Source: Bdellovibrio sp. BCCA
GTDB lineage: Bacteria; Bdellovibrionota; Bdellovibrionia; Bdellovibrionales; Bdellovibrionaceae
NCBI RefSeq assembly: GCF_037996825.1
Contig: NZ_JBBNAC010000001.1
Span: 2,666,001-2,730,000, forward strand
DNA length: 64,000 nt
Reading direction: 5' to 3'
The position numbers and the translations under genes were made by a program. The notes beneath the pieces are model-generated. The model saw only the letters and a program-made list of their open reading frames with translations. It was not told the DNA's origin and did no database searches. Every line of letters begins with the position of its first letter. Within the stretch, counting starts at the first letter, position 1. Of this stretch, positions 25,715-33,816 are shown one piece after another.

Positions 25715-28148
25715 ACTTAAACCCATTCATGCTTTTTTTCATCGTCGTGGCTGGAAGGCTTTTCCCTTTCAAGAAGAGTCTTGGAAGTCATATCTCGATG
25801 GTGAATCCGGACTCTTACACATTCCCACCGGAGCCGGAAAAACGTATGCGGCTGTGATGGGTCCATTTGCAAAACTTTTAGCCCGTCCCTCGAAAGGTTT
25901 AAAGATATTATATCTGACACCCTTAAGAGCATTAACTCGCGACCTAGCCACCGCCATTTACGAACCTATTTTGCAAGAGAAATGGCCACTTAAAATTGAC
26001 ACTCGAACCGGGGACACTTCTTTCTCGCAAAAGAAACGCCAACTGTTTTCACCAGCGGATCTTTTACTCACGACCCCGGAATCTCTCGCCGTTTTAATTT
26101 CTCAACATGAAGCCGATGAGATTTTCAAAAATCTTCAAGTCGTCATCTTAGATGAGTGGCATGAGTTGATGGCCAGCAAAAGAGGAAGTCTTTGTGAGCT
26201 TTCCCTTTCCTATTTACGTTCTTTAAATCCTGATTTACAGACGTGGGCTTTGTCGGCCTCCGTTGGAAATATTGAAGAAGCAGCGAAGGTCGCAGTCGGC
26301 CGCTCGCAAGAACCGCGAGTAATATCAGGAAGCTCTGACCGGAACTTAGTATTAGATTGTCTTTTACCTCAAAAAATTGATCGTTTTCCCTGGGCAGGAC
26401 ATCTTGGGTTTGCCTTAAAAGAACAACTCATTGAAGAACTTGATCCAGAAATCTCAACTCTTATTTTTACAAACACCCGGTCCCAAGCGGAAAGATGGTT
26501 TGAGGTGATGTTAGAAATGGCGCCGCACCTGGCTCCGGTTATGGCGCTTCATCACAGCTCATTAGACCGCGAAGAACGCGAGGCCGTTGAAGAAGGCGTA
26601 AAAAATGGATCTTTGAAATGGGTGGTCGCGACCTCTTCATTGGATCTAGGAGTTGATTTTCAGCCTGTTGAGCGCGTCGTTCAAATCGGCAGTCCCAAAA
26701 TGGTGGCGCGAATGATCCAAAGAGCTGGACGCTCAGCACATCGTCCTGGAGGAAAAAGCCGACTCTTGTTTGTTCCGACAAACTCCTGGGAAATTTTGGA
26801 ACTTGAAGCCGTCAAAAAAGCTCTCAAAGAAAAACATATTGAGCCTCGCCGACCGTTAAAGAAACCGATGGATGTCCTTTTACAACATATGATGACACTC
26901 GCCTGCGGGCCCGGACTGCGTCTGGATGAACTCTGGCTTTCTTTAAAGGAAACTTATTCATTTTCTGATATTAGCCAAGAAGAATTGAACTGGTGTCGGC
27001 AGTTTCTCACCCGCGGCGGCGAAACTCTGCAAGCTTATCCTCAATTTCACAAACTTATTTATGATGAAGAAGAAGGAAAATATCGGCCGGCCTCCCCTAA
27101 GATCGCTCAAATGCATCGCATGAGTATTGGAACGATTGTCTCACGGGAATCCGTTCAAGTTTCTTATACCAATCGAAATCGCATCGGCTCCGTGGAAGAA
27201 AGTTTCATTTCCAAACTTAAAAAAGGCGACGTGTTTCAATTTGCGGGAAAAAAATTGGAGTTTGTTCTTTTAAAGGACATGACCGCCTATGTACGCTCTA
27301 GCAAGGCTGTTACGAACGTAGTTCCCTCTTGGGATGGCGGACGATTTCCGATTTCTGAAACGTTGGGGCAAGCATTCCGTGAAGTTTTGACTGAAAAACA
27401 CCCGGGCTTAGACCGGCTTCTGTCGCCTCTTTTAGGTACGCAAAAAGAAGTTTCGGTTTTACCTGGAGCTGACATCCTTCTTATTGAGAAATGGAATTCC
27501 AAAGAAGGAGATCATATTTTTGTGTATCCATTTGAAGGACGCTCGGTGCATGAAGGGCTTGCCCAGCTTTGGGGTTACCGATTTGCGCGAAGAGCACCGA
27601 CGACATTTTCGTTTGCCGTTAACGACTATGGTTTTGAAATCACCGGACCTGTGGATTATGACTTTGAAAAACTTTTTGATGACGATTTTTTTTCGGATGA
27701 CAATTTGGTTGAAGAGATCGGTCAGTCCTTACAGATCGGTCAGCTAAGCCAGCGTCAGTTTCGCGAGATTGCCAAAATTGCGGGTCTTGTTTTTACGGGA
27801 TATCCGGGGTCTCCGAAAACAGGTCGTCAAATGCAGATAAGCTCTTCCCTTCTTTATGAAGTTTTTAAAAAACACGAGCCGAATAATTTATTGATTCGCC
27901 AAAGTTTTGACGAGGTCCTTGCCAATTCTTTGGAAAGCGGACGCATGCGCAAGACTTTACAACGTCTGCGCAAAATGAAAGTGCGTTGGGTCGATTTGGA
28001 AACGCCCTCACCGCTTTCATTTCCTTTAGTGGTGGAAAATATCGCTGTCGGAAATCTTTCCAACGAGAGTCTGGAAGCTAAAATCGCAAGACTTAAAAAA
28101 ACTTGGGAAAAGAAAAATGAAGATCACGGTCGCGAACGAAGACATTGA
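25707..28148 (+). CDS. Ligase-associated Lhr-like DEXH helicase
   Basis: An 813-residue superfamily 2 helicase. Motifs are PTGAGKTYAAV (Walker A), LTPLRALTRDL, LTTPESL, ILDEWHEL (motif II DEWH), SAS, and QRAGRSAHRPGG (motif VI), followed by the Lhr winged-helix and beta-barrel core. It is the helicase of the MBL nuclease/ligase/PdeM cluster. Its 3' end overlaps the phosphoesterase gene by 32 bases. Confidence 0.93.
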   Translation: MNELKPIHAFFHRRGWKAFPFQEESWKSYLDGESGLLHIPTGAGKTYAAVMGPFAKLLARPSKGLKILYLTPLRALTRDLATAIYEPILQEKWPLKIDTRTGDTSFSQKKRQLFSPADLLLTTPESLAVLISQHEADEIFKNLQVVILDEWHELMASKRGSLCELSLSYLRSLNPDLQTWALSASVGNIEEAAKVAVGRSQEPRVISGSSDRNLVLDCLLPQKIDRFPWAGHLGFALKEQLIEELDPEISTLIFTNTRSQAERWFEVMLEMAPHLAPVMALHHSSLDREEREAVEEGVKNGSLKWVVATSSLDLGVDFQPVERVVQIGSPKMVARMIQRAGRSAHRPGGKSRLLFVPTNSWEILELEAVKKALKEKHIEPRRPLKKPMDVLLQHMMTLACGPGLRLDELWLSLKETYSFSDISQEELNWCRQFLTRGGETLQAYPQFHKLIYDEEEGKYRPASPKIAQMHRMSIGTIVSRESVQVSYTNRNRIGSVEESFISKLKKGDVFQFAGKKLEFVLLKDMTAYVRSSKAVTNVVPSWDGGRFPISETLGQAFREVLTEKHPGLDRLLSPLLGTQKEVSVLPGADILLIEKWNSKEGDHIFVYPFEGRSVHEGLAQLWGYRFARRAPTTFSFAVNDYGFEITGPVDYDFEKLFDDDFFSDDNLVEEIGQSLQIGQLSQRQFREIAKIAGLVFTGYPGSPKTGRQMQISSSLLYEVFKKHEPNNLLIRQSFDEVLANSLESGRMRKTLQRLRKMKVRWVDLETPSPLSFPLVVENIAVGNLSNESLEAKIARLKKTWEKKNEDHGRERRH

Positions 28149-28764
28149 GCTTTTGCCTGAAAAAGCCTTCTTTTGGCAGGCAGAACATCTCTTAGGAATT
28201 TCCGACGTACATTTAGGAAAAGCCGAAAGCTATCAAGCCGCCGGAGTTCCTCTTCCTTCGGGAAGTCACCGTGTGGACTTAGAGCGCATCAGTTATTTGA
28301 TACAGAAATATCACATTGAAAATGTCGTAGTTCTTGGAGATTGGATTCACAACAAATTCAGTCTTAGCGAAGTGGTTGTCCGGGATTTTCGCGAATTTTT
28401 CGCAGTTCACGAACACGTGCACTGGACTCTGCTTTTGGGGAACCATGAATATGGAGCTCACGAAATTTTAAGAGGCCTGCCCTTTCATTTGGTCGAAGAG
28501 GAAATTGAAATGGGACCGTTTTTAATGACTCATGGTCATAAGAATCCCCGCTCCCATCTTTTTCAGATACAAGGCCACACACATCCCCAGGTCCTCCTTC
28601 ACGAAGGTCCCTTGCGATTAAAACTGCCCTGCTTTGTTTTAGAGAGGAAATGTCTGACAGTGCCGGCCTTTGGTAGTTTGACAGGCGGTTACACCGTAAG
28701 ACCTCGCGCCGGAAGTCGCATTTTTGCAGTGTCCGATTCTGACGTCTTTGAGGTCCAAAAATAA
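28117..28764 (+). CDS. pdeM: Ligase-associated phosphoesterase PdeM
   Basis: A 215-residue calcineurin-like phosphoesterase. Metal motifs appear as SDVHLGK, LGDWIHN, LLGNHEYG, THGHK and GHTHPQ. It completes the four-gene ligase-associated DNA damage response. The 5' end lies inside the helicase gene, suggesting translational coupling. Confidence 0.92.
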   Translation: MKITVANEDIELLPEKAFFWQAEHLLGISDVHLGKAESYQAAGVPLPSGSHRVDLERISYLIQKYHIENVVVLGDWIHNKFSLSEVVVRDFREFFAVHEHVHWTLLLGNHEYGAHEILRGLPFHLVEEEIEMGPFLMTHGHKNPRSHLFQIQGHTHPQVLLHEGPLRLKLPCFVLERKCLTVPAFGSLTGGYTVRPRAGSRIFAVSDSDVFEVQK

Positions 28765-28851
28765 TCTTCAAATTACCAAGTCATGTTGGAAAAACAGTTC
28801 CAATGCTTTTCCTGCGAAGTATTTCTTCCGAAAGGTTTCTTAGGGGGATTT

Positions 28852-29982
28852 TTGAAACAGGTCATCGTGTTTTTAATGGCATTGTTTTGTATTTCTCATA
28901 CACAGGCTTTAACCGCGACGGCTGCAGAACCTTTTACTCCTGATGAGGTCGTGCCCAAGGGATTGGATGGAGTCCCGCAAAATATTTCGGCGGCTTTGAA
29001 AGGAATTTCTAGCTTGGCAGCCTCCGGGTCTTTGGCGATTCCTGAACTGCCGATCTTGGAAAGTGGCTTTCAAGAATATCAAGCCAGTCGAGAGTCTTGC
29101 ATTCAAGATCAAGTTCGAGCAGCGACATTTTGCCGTGAAGAAACAAGTCCGGATCTACAGAAAACGCTGGCCGGCTTAAATATCATTCTTGCCGGTGTGA
29201 ATAGTCTAGCGATCAATGATACTTGTAAAACATTTTCTAAAGCGATGAGCTTAGCACAATTAGGGATCACCGCTTACACAGGGGCTTGTGGCCTTTTGCG
29301 CAAGAAGTGCAATATGTCCTGTGCTGCCGCGGCAAATGGTCTTAAAAAAATTCTTAAAGGTCTAGTTTCTAACGGAGCGACCTGCACATCTCCAATTCCG
29401 GCAACGTGCCCTGCCGCTTACGCTTCATTAAACACCTATAAAAAACAAATCTATTCTCAAGTGAAACTCGAAGCCAGCATGGCTGATAAAAGAACCATCC
29501 ATTCCAAAGAAAAACTTTGCCAGCATACTTATGGGCTTTTGCTAGCGTCATCCGGAGTTGCCGTTCTTTCGCTCGCAAATTCGCTGAAGCAAGGACAACA
29601 ATGTGACGAAGAATCTGACGCTAAAAATTCCGGCGGAAGTTCTAGTTCAACAGCTCCAACAGCTCCCACAACTCCAGCACCAACCACGGTCTCCTCTCCG
29701 CCTGAATTTCCACTGCTGCCGCCACCGTCTCTGTCGCAGGATTCGCATCTTGAAGTCGCGCGCGCATCGACAAAACCGGAAGAAAGCATTGAGCAACGCA
29801 AAGAGCTCATAGCCGCACCAGCTGTTAATTCAGAACTACGAGATTATTTGCCAGGTGGGAAAAAGGCCGTGGTCTCTGGTCTTTCCGAAACGACTTACCC
29901 AGAAATCACCGGCCCCGGAGGAAAATCCAACTTTGAAAAAATGCGCATTCGCTTCAGAGAGCTGCGCTTAGATGCGGATTAA
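28852..29982 (+). CDS. Secreted Cys-rich protein with proline-rich linker
   Basis: A 376-residue exported protein. The TTG start at 28852 is chosen: AGGGGG lies five bases upstream and a signal peptide follows (VIVFLMALFCISHTQALTA). The middle part (about 60-230) is helical with repeated Cys (CKTFSKA, CGLLRKKCNMSC, CTSPIPATC, KLCQHTYG, QQCDEES). Next comes a Ser/Thr/Pro linker of about 50 residues, then a charged C-terminal segment. No domain is recognised, but the layout resembles other Bdellovibrio exported proteins of unknown role. Confidence 0.72.
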   Translation: MKQVIVFLMALFCISHTQALTATAAEPFTPDEVVPKGLDGVPQNISAALKGISSLAASGSLAIPELPILESGFQEYQASRESCIQDQVRAATFCREETSPDLQKTLAGLNIILAGVNSLAINDTCKTFSKAMSLAQLGITAYTGACGLLRKKCNMSCAAAANGLKKILKGLVSNGATCTSPIPATCPAAYASLNTYKKQIYSQVKLEASMADKRTIHSKEKLCQHTYGLLLASSGVAVLSLANSLKQGQQCDEESDAKNSGGSSSSTAPTAPTTPAPTTVSSPPEFPLLPPPSLSQDSHLEVARASTKPEESIEQRKELIAAPAVNSELRDYLPGGKKAVVSGLSETTYPEITGPGGKSNFEKMRIRFRELRLDAD

Positions 29983-29984
29983 TT

Positions 29985-30161
29985 TTATTTTTTACCGGCA
30001 CTGCGAAATTTTTCAAGTTCGACAGCGCTGTCTGTCTCTTCCCTTTTTGGACTTGGATGATCCATTTGTTTGTTGCGACTTTGCTGGTGCTGAGCTTTGA
30101 TTTCACCGTCATATTTTTTACTTGTCTGACTAAAACCTTTGTTCTTGTGATGACCGGACAT
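29985..30161 (-). CDS. Small basic hydrophilic protein
   Basis: A 58-residue protein, His- and Lys-rich at the start (GHHKNKGFSQTSKKYD) and Glu/Lys-rich at the end, with no hydrophobic segment. It may be disordered. The internal ATG has AGGAGG six bases upstream, strong support for a real gene. It resembles the 60-residue protein at 22342 in style but not clearly in sequence. The function is unknown. Confidence 0.65.
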   Translation of the reverse strand: MSGHHKNKGFSQTSKKYDGEIKAQHQQSRNKQMDHPSPKREETDSAVELEKFRSAGKK

Positions 30162-30251
30162 AATCGCCTCCTGTTTTTGGAAGCATATCAAGAATTCATT
30201 CAGGTTTGAAGATTGGCACAGACCGAAGACGCGGTCACTTTGCTAAGTTAC

Positions 30252-31976
30252 TTATTCAAAGATCTTTTCGCGAATGCTCCAGTAATGCTTTTGTTTTCTT
30301 GCAATGACAAACATTGGCATTCGAAACTTTTTTTGAATCTGCAGGACATCATCGATAGTGCGCACGTGAATTTTCCGTTCAGGCAGGCGATTGTGCATAC
30401 GAATAAAATTAAAATAAAAAGCACGACCATCTTCAGCCGTGTTTAAATAAAAATACTCTTTTAGAACCTGAGCGTCGGCATCATAGTAATGAACCTCTAA
30501 ACGCTCACTGCCTTTTTTATCAAAGGTTTTTTGAAAGCTCATGGTCTCAACCCGCATCACGTGTGCATCTTTAAGCAGCATGGCCTCTTTAAGCTTTTTA
30601 TCATTATCGACTAAAACATTTCCGCAGTCTCCGCACGCACGGGCTGCGATATCGTTTTCAGATCCGCATTTCTCACATCTTTTAAAACGGAAACGAAATC
30701 CACAAGAAGAAATTTCTTTGGTGACAGGATCTTCAAAGGCTCCTTTGCATTGTCGTCCATAGTGTTCAAGCAAAGTTCCGTCACTTTCCATGAGTCCCCA
30801 GAAATGGTTTGTAACTCCACACTGCGGGCAAAGGACTTCCACCTTCTGCGCTTTGCTGGAGGGTTTGTCTTCATCAATCTCAGGAGAGTAAAGATCGTGG
30901 CCCTGACCTGTATAATCGAGAATCAAACAATCCGTCTTACCCGGACTTAAACGCAACCCTCTTCCAACGATCTGTTGATAAAGACTGACGGACTCTGTCG
31001 GTCTTAACACCGCAATGACATCCACATGAGGTGCATCAAAGCCTGTCGTCAGAACCGAGACATTCACAAGAAATTTCAGTTCCTGCCGTTTAAAAGCCTC
31101 AATGATCTCATCCCGTTCCGGGCCCGGAGTGTCTCCCACGACCAGAGCCGCAATATAGGGCGGAAGATTTTGCATGATTTCAATGGCGTGATTGATAGAG
31201 CTTGTGAAAATCATCACGCCCTTTCTTTCTTTTGCCATATCGATGATGTTTTTAATAATCAGCGGCGTGATGCGTTTTTGATCTTTCAAAAGCGCTTCGA
31301 CCTGCGCCATAACAAATCGTCCCTGCTGAAGTTTCAAACTTGAAAAATCATAACAAGCTACCGGCGAATCAATTTTTACAGGCGGAGTCAGGTAGTTGTT
31401 TTTGATAAGATGTCTAATCGAAAGCTCATAAATGCATTTTTTAAAAAAACGGTCTTCCGTCGTTTGCTGAATACTTTTTTGCGCATGGTATTGATAAATC
31501 CATCCCAATCCCAAACGATAAGGTGTGGCAGTCAAACCGAGGACACAGAGTTCCTGATTGAATTGCTGCAACTTAGACATGACTTGTAAATACTGAGTGT
31601 CACCGTCAACAGAAACACGATGACACTCATCGATCACGACAAGGGAAAAATTCTCAAAAAAATCTTCCTGCGCCCGCGCGATAGACTGAATGCTTCCGAA
31701 AATAACCTTCTGGGTGATTTCTTTTCTCTGAAGGCCTGCAGAGTAAATACCCGCTTCTAAACCGAAGGAAATATATTTCGCATAATTCTGTTCAACAAGC
31801 TCTTTAACATGAGCCATGACCAAAACACGTCCTCGAGCCAAACGTGCCAATTCAGCAATAACCAGACTTTTTCCGGCACCTGTCGGAAGAACGACCACAG
31901 CGGGAGTTCTTTCCTTTCGGAAATGTTTTAATGTCGCCTGAACGGCTTCCACTTGGTAGGTACGGAGTTGATACAT
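30252..31976 (-). CDS. radD: RadD-like DEXH helicase with C-terminal zinc ribbons
   Basis: A 574-residue superfamily 2 ATPase. Motifs are VLPTGAGKSLVIAELA, VIDECHR (DECH box), GLTATP, and QIVGRGLRLSPGKTD. The C-terminal half holds a zinc-binding region (CPQCG, CGFRFRFKRCEKCG, CGDCGNVLVD). Sequence and length agree closely with E. coli RadD/YejH, which acts in repair of double-strand breaks and stimulates RecA-driven recombination. It sits close to the ligase repair operon but on the opposite strand. Confidence 0.93.
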   Translation of the reverse strand: MYQLRTYQVEAVQATLKHFRKERTPAVVVLPTGAGKSLVIAELARLARGRVLVMAHVKELVEQNYAKYISFGLEAGIYSAGLQRKEITQKVIFGSIQSIARAQEDFFENFSLVVIDECHRVSVDGDTQYLQVMSKLQQFNQELCVLGLTATPYRLGLGWIYQYHAQKSIQQTTEDRFFKKCIYELSIRHLIKNNYLTPPVKIDSPVACYDFSSLKLQQGRFVMAQVEALLKDQKRITPLIIKNIIDMAKERKGVMIFTSSINHAIEIMQNLPPYIAALVVGDTPGPERDEIIEAFKRQELKFLVNVSVLTTGFDAPHVDVIAVLRPTESVSLYQQIVGRGLRLSPGKTDCLILDYTGQGHDLYSPEIDEDKPSSKAQKVEVLCPQCGVTNHFWGLMESDGTLLEHYGRQCKGAFEDPVTKEISSCGFRFRFKRCEKCGSENDIAARACGDCGNVLVDNDKKLKEAMLLKDAHVMRVETMSFQKTFDKKGSERLEVHYYDADAQVLKEYFYLNTAEDGRAFYFNFIRMHNRLPERKIHVRTIDDVLQIQKKFRMPMFVIARKQKHYWSIREKIFE

Positions 31977-32061
31977 TTTTACACATTACAAAAAATAGCA
32001 GCGACTGCCCAGGGTAAAATTTTGGTTGAATAAATTTATTCCGACGGTAAATATAAACTCG

Positions 32062-32799
32062 ATGAAATTTCCGGTACTTTTCTTTCTCTTTTTCATTACT
32101 TGCGTTTCTTTTGCAAGCACCCCTCTGTCTATTGGATTTCCCTTTGGATTTTCCCGAAATGAAGCCATCAATCAATATTTTTTATTTCTGACGGACGTTT
32201 TGAAAGATGCGGGTTTTGAGGCCGTGTATAAAAAAATGCCTGGCGTTCTTCCCTATGAAGCTTTGCTTAAAGGCGAAGTTGACGGCATAGCCTATGATGA
32301 CTTTGCCTTAACGAAAGGACGCGAACAAACAGTGACAGTGTCTTTTCCGATTGTCTATATCAAGGTGCACGTTTTTTATAGGGTAGAAAATAAATACTTT
32401 GATGAGAAAAATTTAAAAAAATACCTTGGCGCTTTAGGTCTTAATAATTCAATGATTGAAAAAGAAGCAAAACGCCGAAAATTAAAATATGTCACGTCTG
32501 CAAATCCAACACAGAATGTACAACTTCTTTTAGATAAAAAAATAGATTACTTCCTTGCCGTAGAAGAGGTCGGCCAGAGCGCTCTTTCCGCTTCTAATCC
32601 TGAACTTGCAAAGAAAATCAGGATGAGCGAACGCGTGTTCATGAGTTTTCCTCTTTATTTCACCTTGAATAAAAAGTTTAAAAAAGATCTTCCCGCAATT
32701 GAAGCCTCTTTTAAAAAGCATCTTACGGGTGATCTTAGCAAATATCCGCTGTTACGCTCTCTTAACAAAGAGCTTCTGCTGCCTCCACCGCGCAAGTAA
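32062..32799 (+). CDS. Periplasmic solute-binding protein, SBP_bac_3-like
   Basis: A 245-residue protein with a signal peptide (FPVLFFLFFITCVSFAS) and the bilobal layout of amino-acid type solute-binding proteins (ALLKGEVDGIAYDDFALTKGRE; KIDYFLAVEEVG). No transporter genes are adjacent. Such orphan binding proteins, three in this window, may feed sensors or simply be orphan periplasmic receptors. The ATG at 32062 is taken because the signal starts there; the ribosome binding site is poor. Confidence 0.8.
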   Translation: MKFPVLFFLFFITCVSFASTPLSIGFPFGFSRNEAINQYFLFLTDVLKDAGFEAVYKKMPGVLPYEALLKGEVDGIAYDDFALTKGREQTVTVSFPIVYIKVHVFYRVENKYFDEKNLKKYLGALGLNNSMIEKEAKRRKLKYVTSANPTQNVQLLLDKKIDYFLAVEEVGQSALSASNPELAKKIRMSERVFMSFPLYFTLNKKFKKDLPAIEASFKKHLTGDLSKYPLLRSLNKELLLPPPRK

Positions 32800-32801
32800 T
32801 T

Positions 32802-33152
32802 CTAAGAAGCGGTTGAATTAACTAAGGCATCGATTTTAGCCGCACAGATAAAGTCGTTTTCTGAAATCCCTCCCCGTCCTTCATTGACGGAGTGAGTATC
32901 AAACTTCACAACGCATTGATTGTAACTCACCACCATTTCTGGATGGTGATCTTCACGGTGAGCAATAAATGCCACGGCATTCACAAATGCCAAAGTTTCA
33001 TAGTAGTTCTTAAAAGAATAAGTTTTCGTGATCTTACCTTCTTTTAAAAACCAGCCATCAAACAGTTTCAAATATTCGCGAACATCCTTTTCGGGCAGAC
33101 CCGTGTCCATCGGATGACTTCTTTTCTTTAATAATTCGTTAGCCGTGAGCAC
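32802..33152 (-). CDS. phhB: Pterin-4a-carbinolamine dehydratase
   Basis: A 116-residue enzyme with the PCD signature (HREDHHPEMVVSYNQCVVKF and THSVNEGRGGIS), which dehydrates 4a-hydroxytetrahydrobiopterin during pterin recycling. The GTG start has AAAGGAGG six bases upstream. No phenylalanine hydroxylase is in the window. It follows the Hsp20 gene by 12 bases, so the two may share a transcript. Confidence 0.93.
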   Translation of the reverse strand: MLTANELLKKRSHPMDTGLPEKDVREYLKLFDGWFLKEGKITKTYSFKNYYETLAFVNAVAFIAHREDHHPEMVVSYNQCVVKFDTHSVNEGRGGISENDFICAAKIDALVNSTAS

Positions 33153-33164
33153 GGATCCTCCTTT

Positions 33165-33635
33165 TTAATGCACTGAAATTTGTTTCGCTTTGGAAGCTTC
33201 GCCCTTAGGAATATTCACAAGCAAGACACCATCTTCAAACTTTGCATCCACCTTCTTTTCATCAATGGGTTGAGGCAAGGTGAAACTGCGCACGTAAGAA
33301 CCATAAGAAATTTCAGACAAATGTCGTTTCTTCGCTTCCTTGGATTCATCCAACTTTTCTTCTTTTCTCTCAGCGCGAATGGTCAATCGGTCACCGTCGA
33401 CTTCCACTTTGACGTTTTCTTTTTTGACGCCAGGAAGATCCACTTTCAATAAATAATTTTTCTCTTCCTCTGAAAATTCGCAAGAAGGAGAAAAATCAAA
33501 TTCTGTTGGTGAACCTTCTTCCCTGAATCCCATAAGTTCATTCATCAGTCGATCCATACGATCCTGATAGCGAGAGAGTTCACGGAAAGGACTTGCAAAG
33601 CGTCCTGATCTCCAGCGGTCTGGTAAGTTAGCCAT
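33165..33635 (-). CDS. Hsp20-family small heat-shock protein
   Basis: A 156-residue chaperone with an alpha-crystallin domain of about 90 residues (YLLKVDLPGVKKENVKVEVD, DRLTIRAERKEEK, then SFTLPQPIDEKKVDAKFEDG and GVLLVNIPK). It is a holdase for unfolding proteins in the cytoplasm. The AAGGAGG site is strong. Confidence 0.93.
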   Translation of the reverse strand: MANLPDRWRSGRFASPFRELSRYQDRMDRLMNELMGFREEGSPTEFDFSPSCEFSEEEKNYLLKVDLPGVKKENVKVEVDGDRLTIRAERKEEKLDESKEAKKRHLSEISYGSYVRSFTLPQPIDEKKVDAKFEDGVLLVNIPKGEASKAKQISVH

Positions 33636-33816
33636 AGGCCCTCCTTTTCATTTGTTATTTGTGTGTGAATAGTAGCCCACTCCGAAAGAGAAACTGGCGT
33701 TAATTTTTTTTAAATTGCAGAGTCACATAAAAAAATATTTTCCTCTGTTTGAGGTCATCTTGCCAGGCCGCCAGACGGGATTATCATCAAAGCTAAAACA
33801 CAACGATGGAGATATT

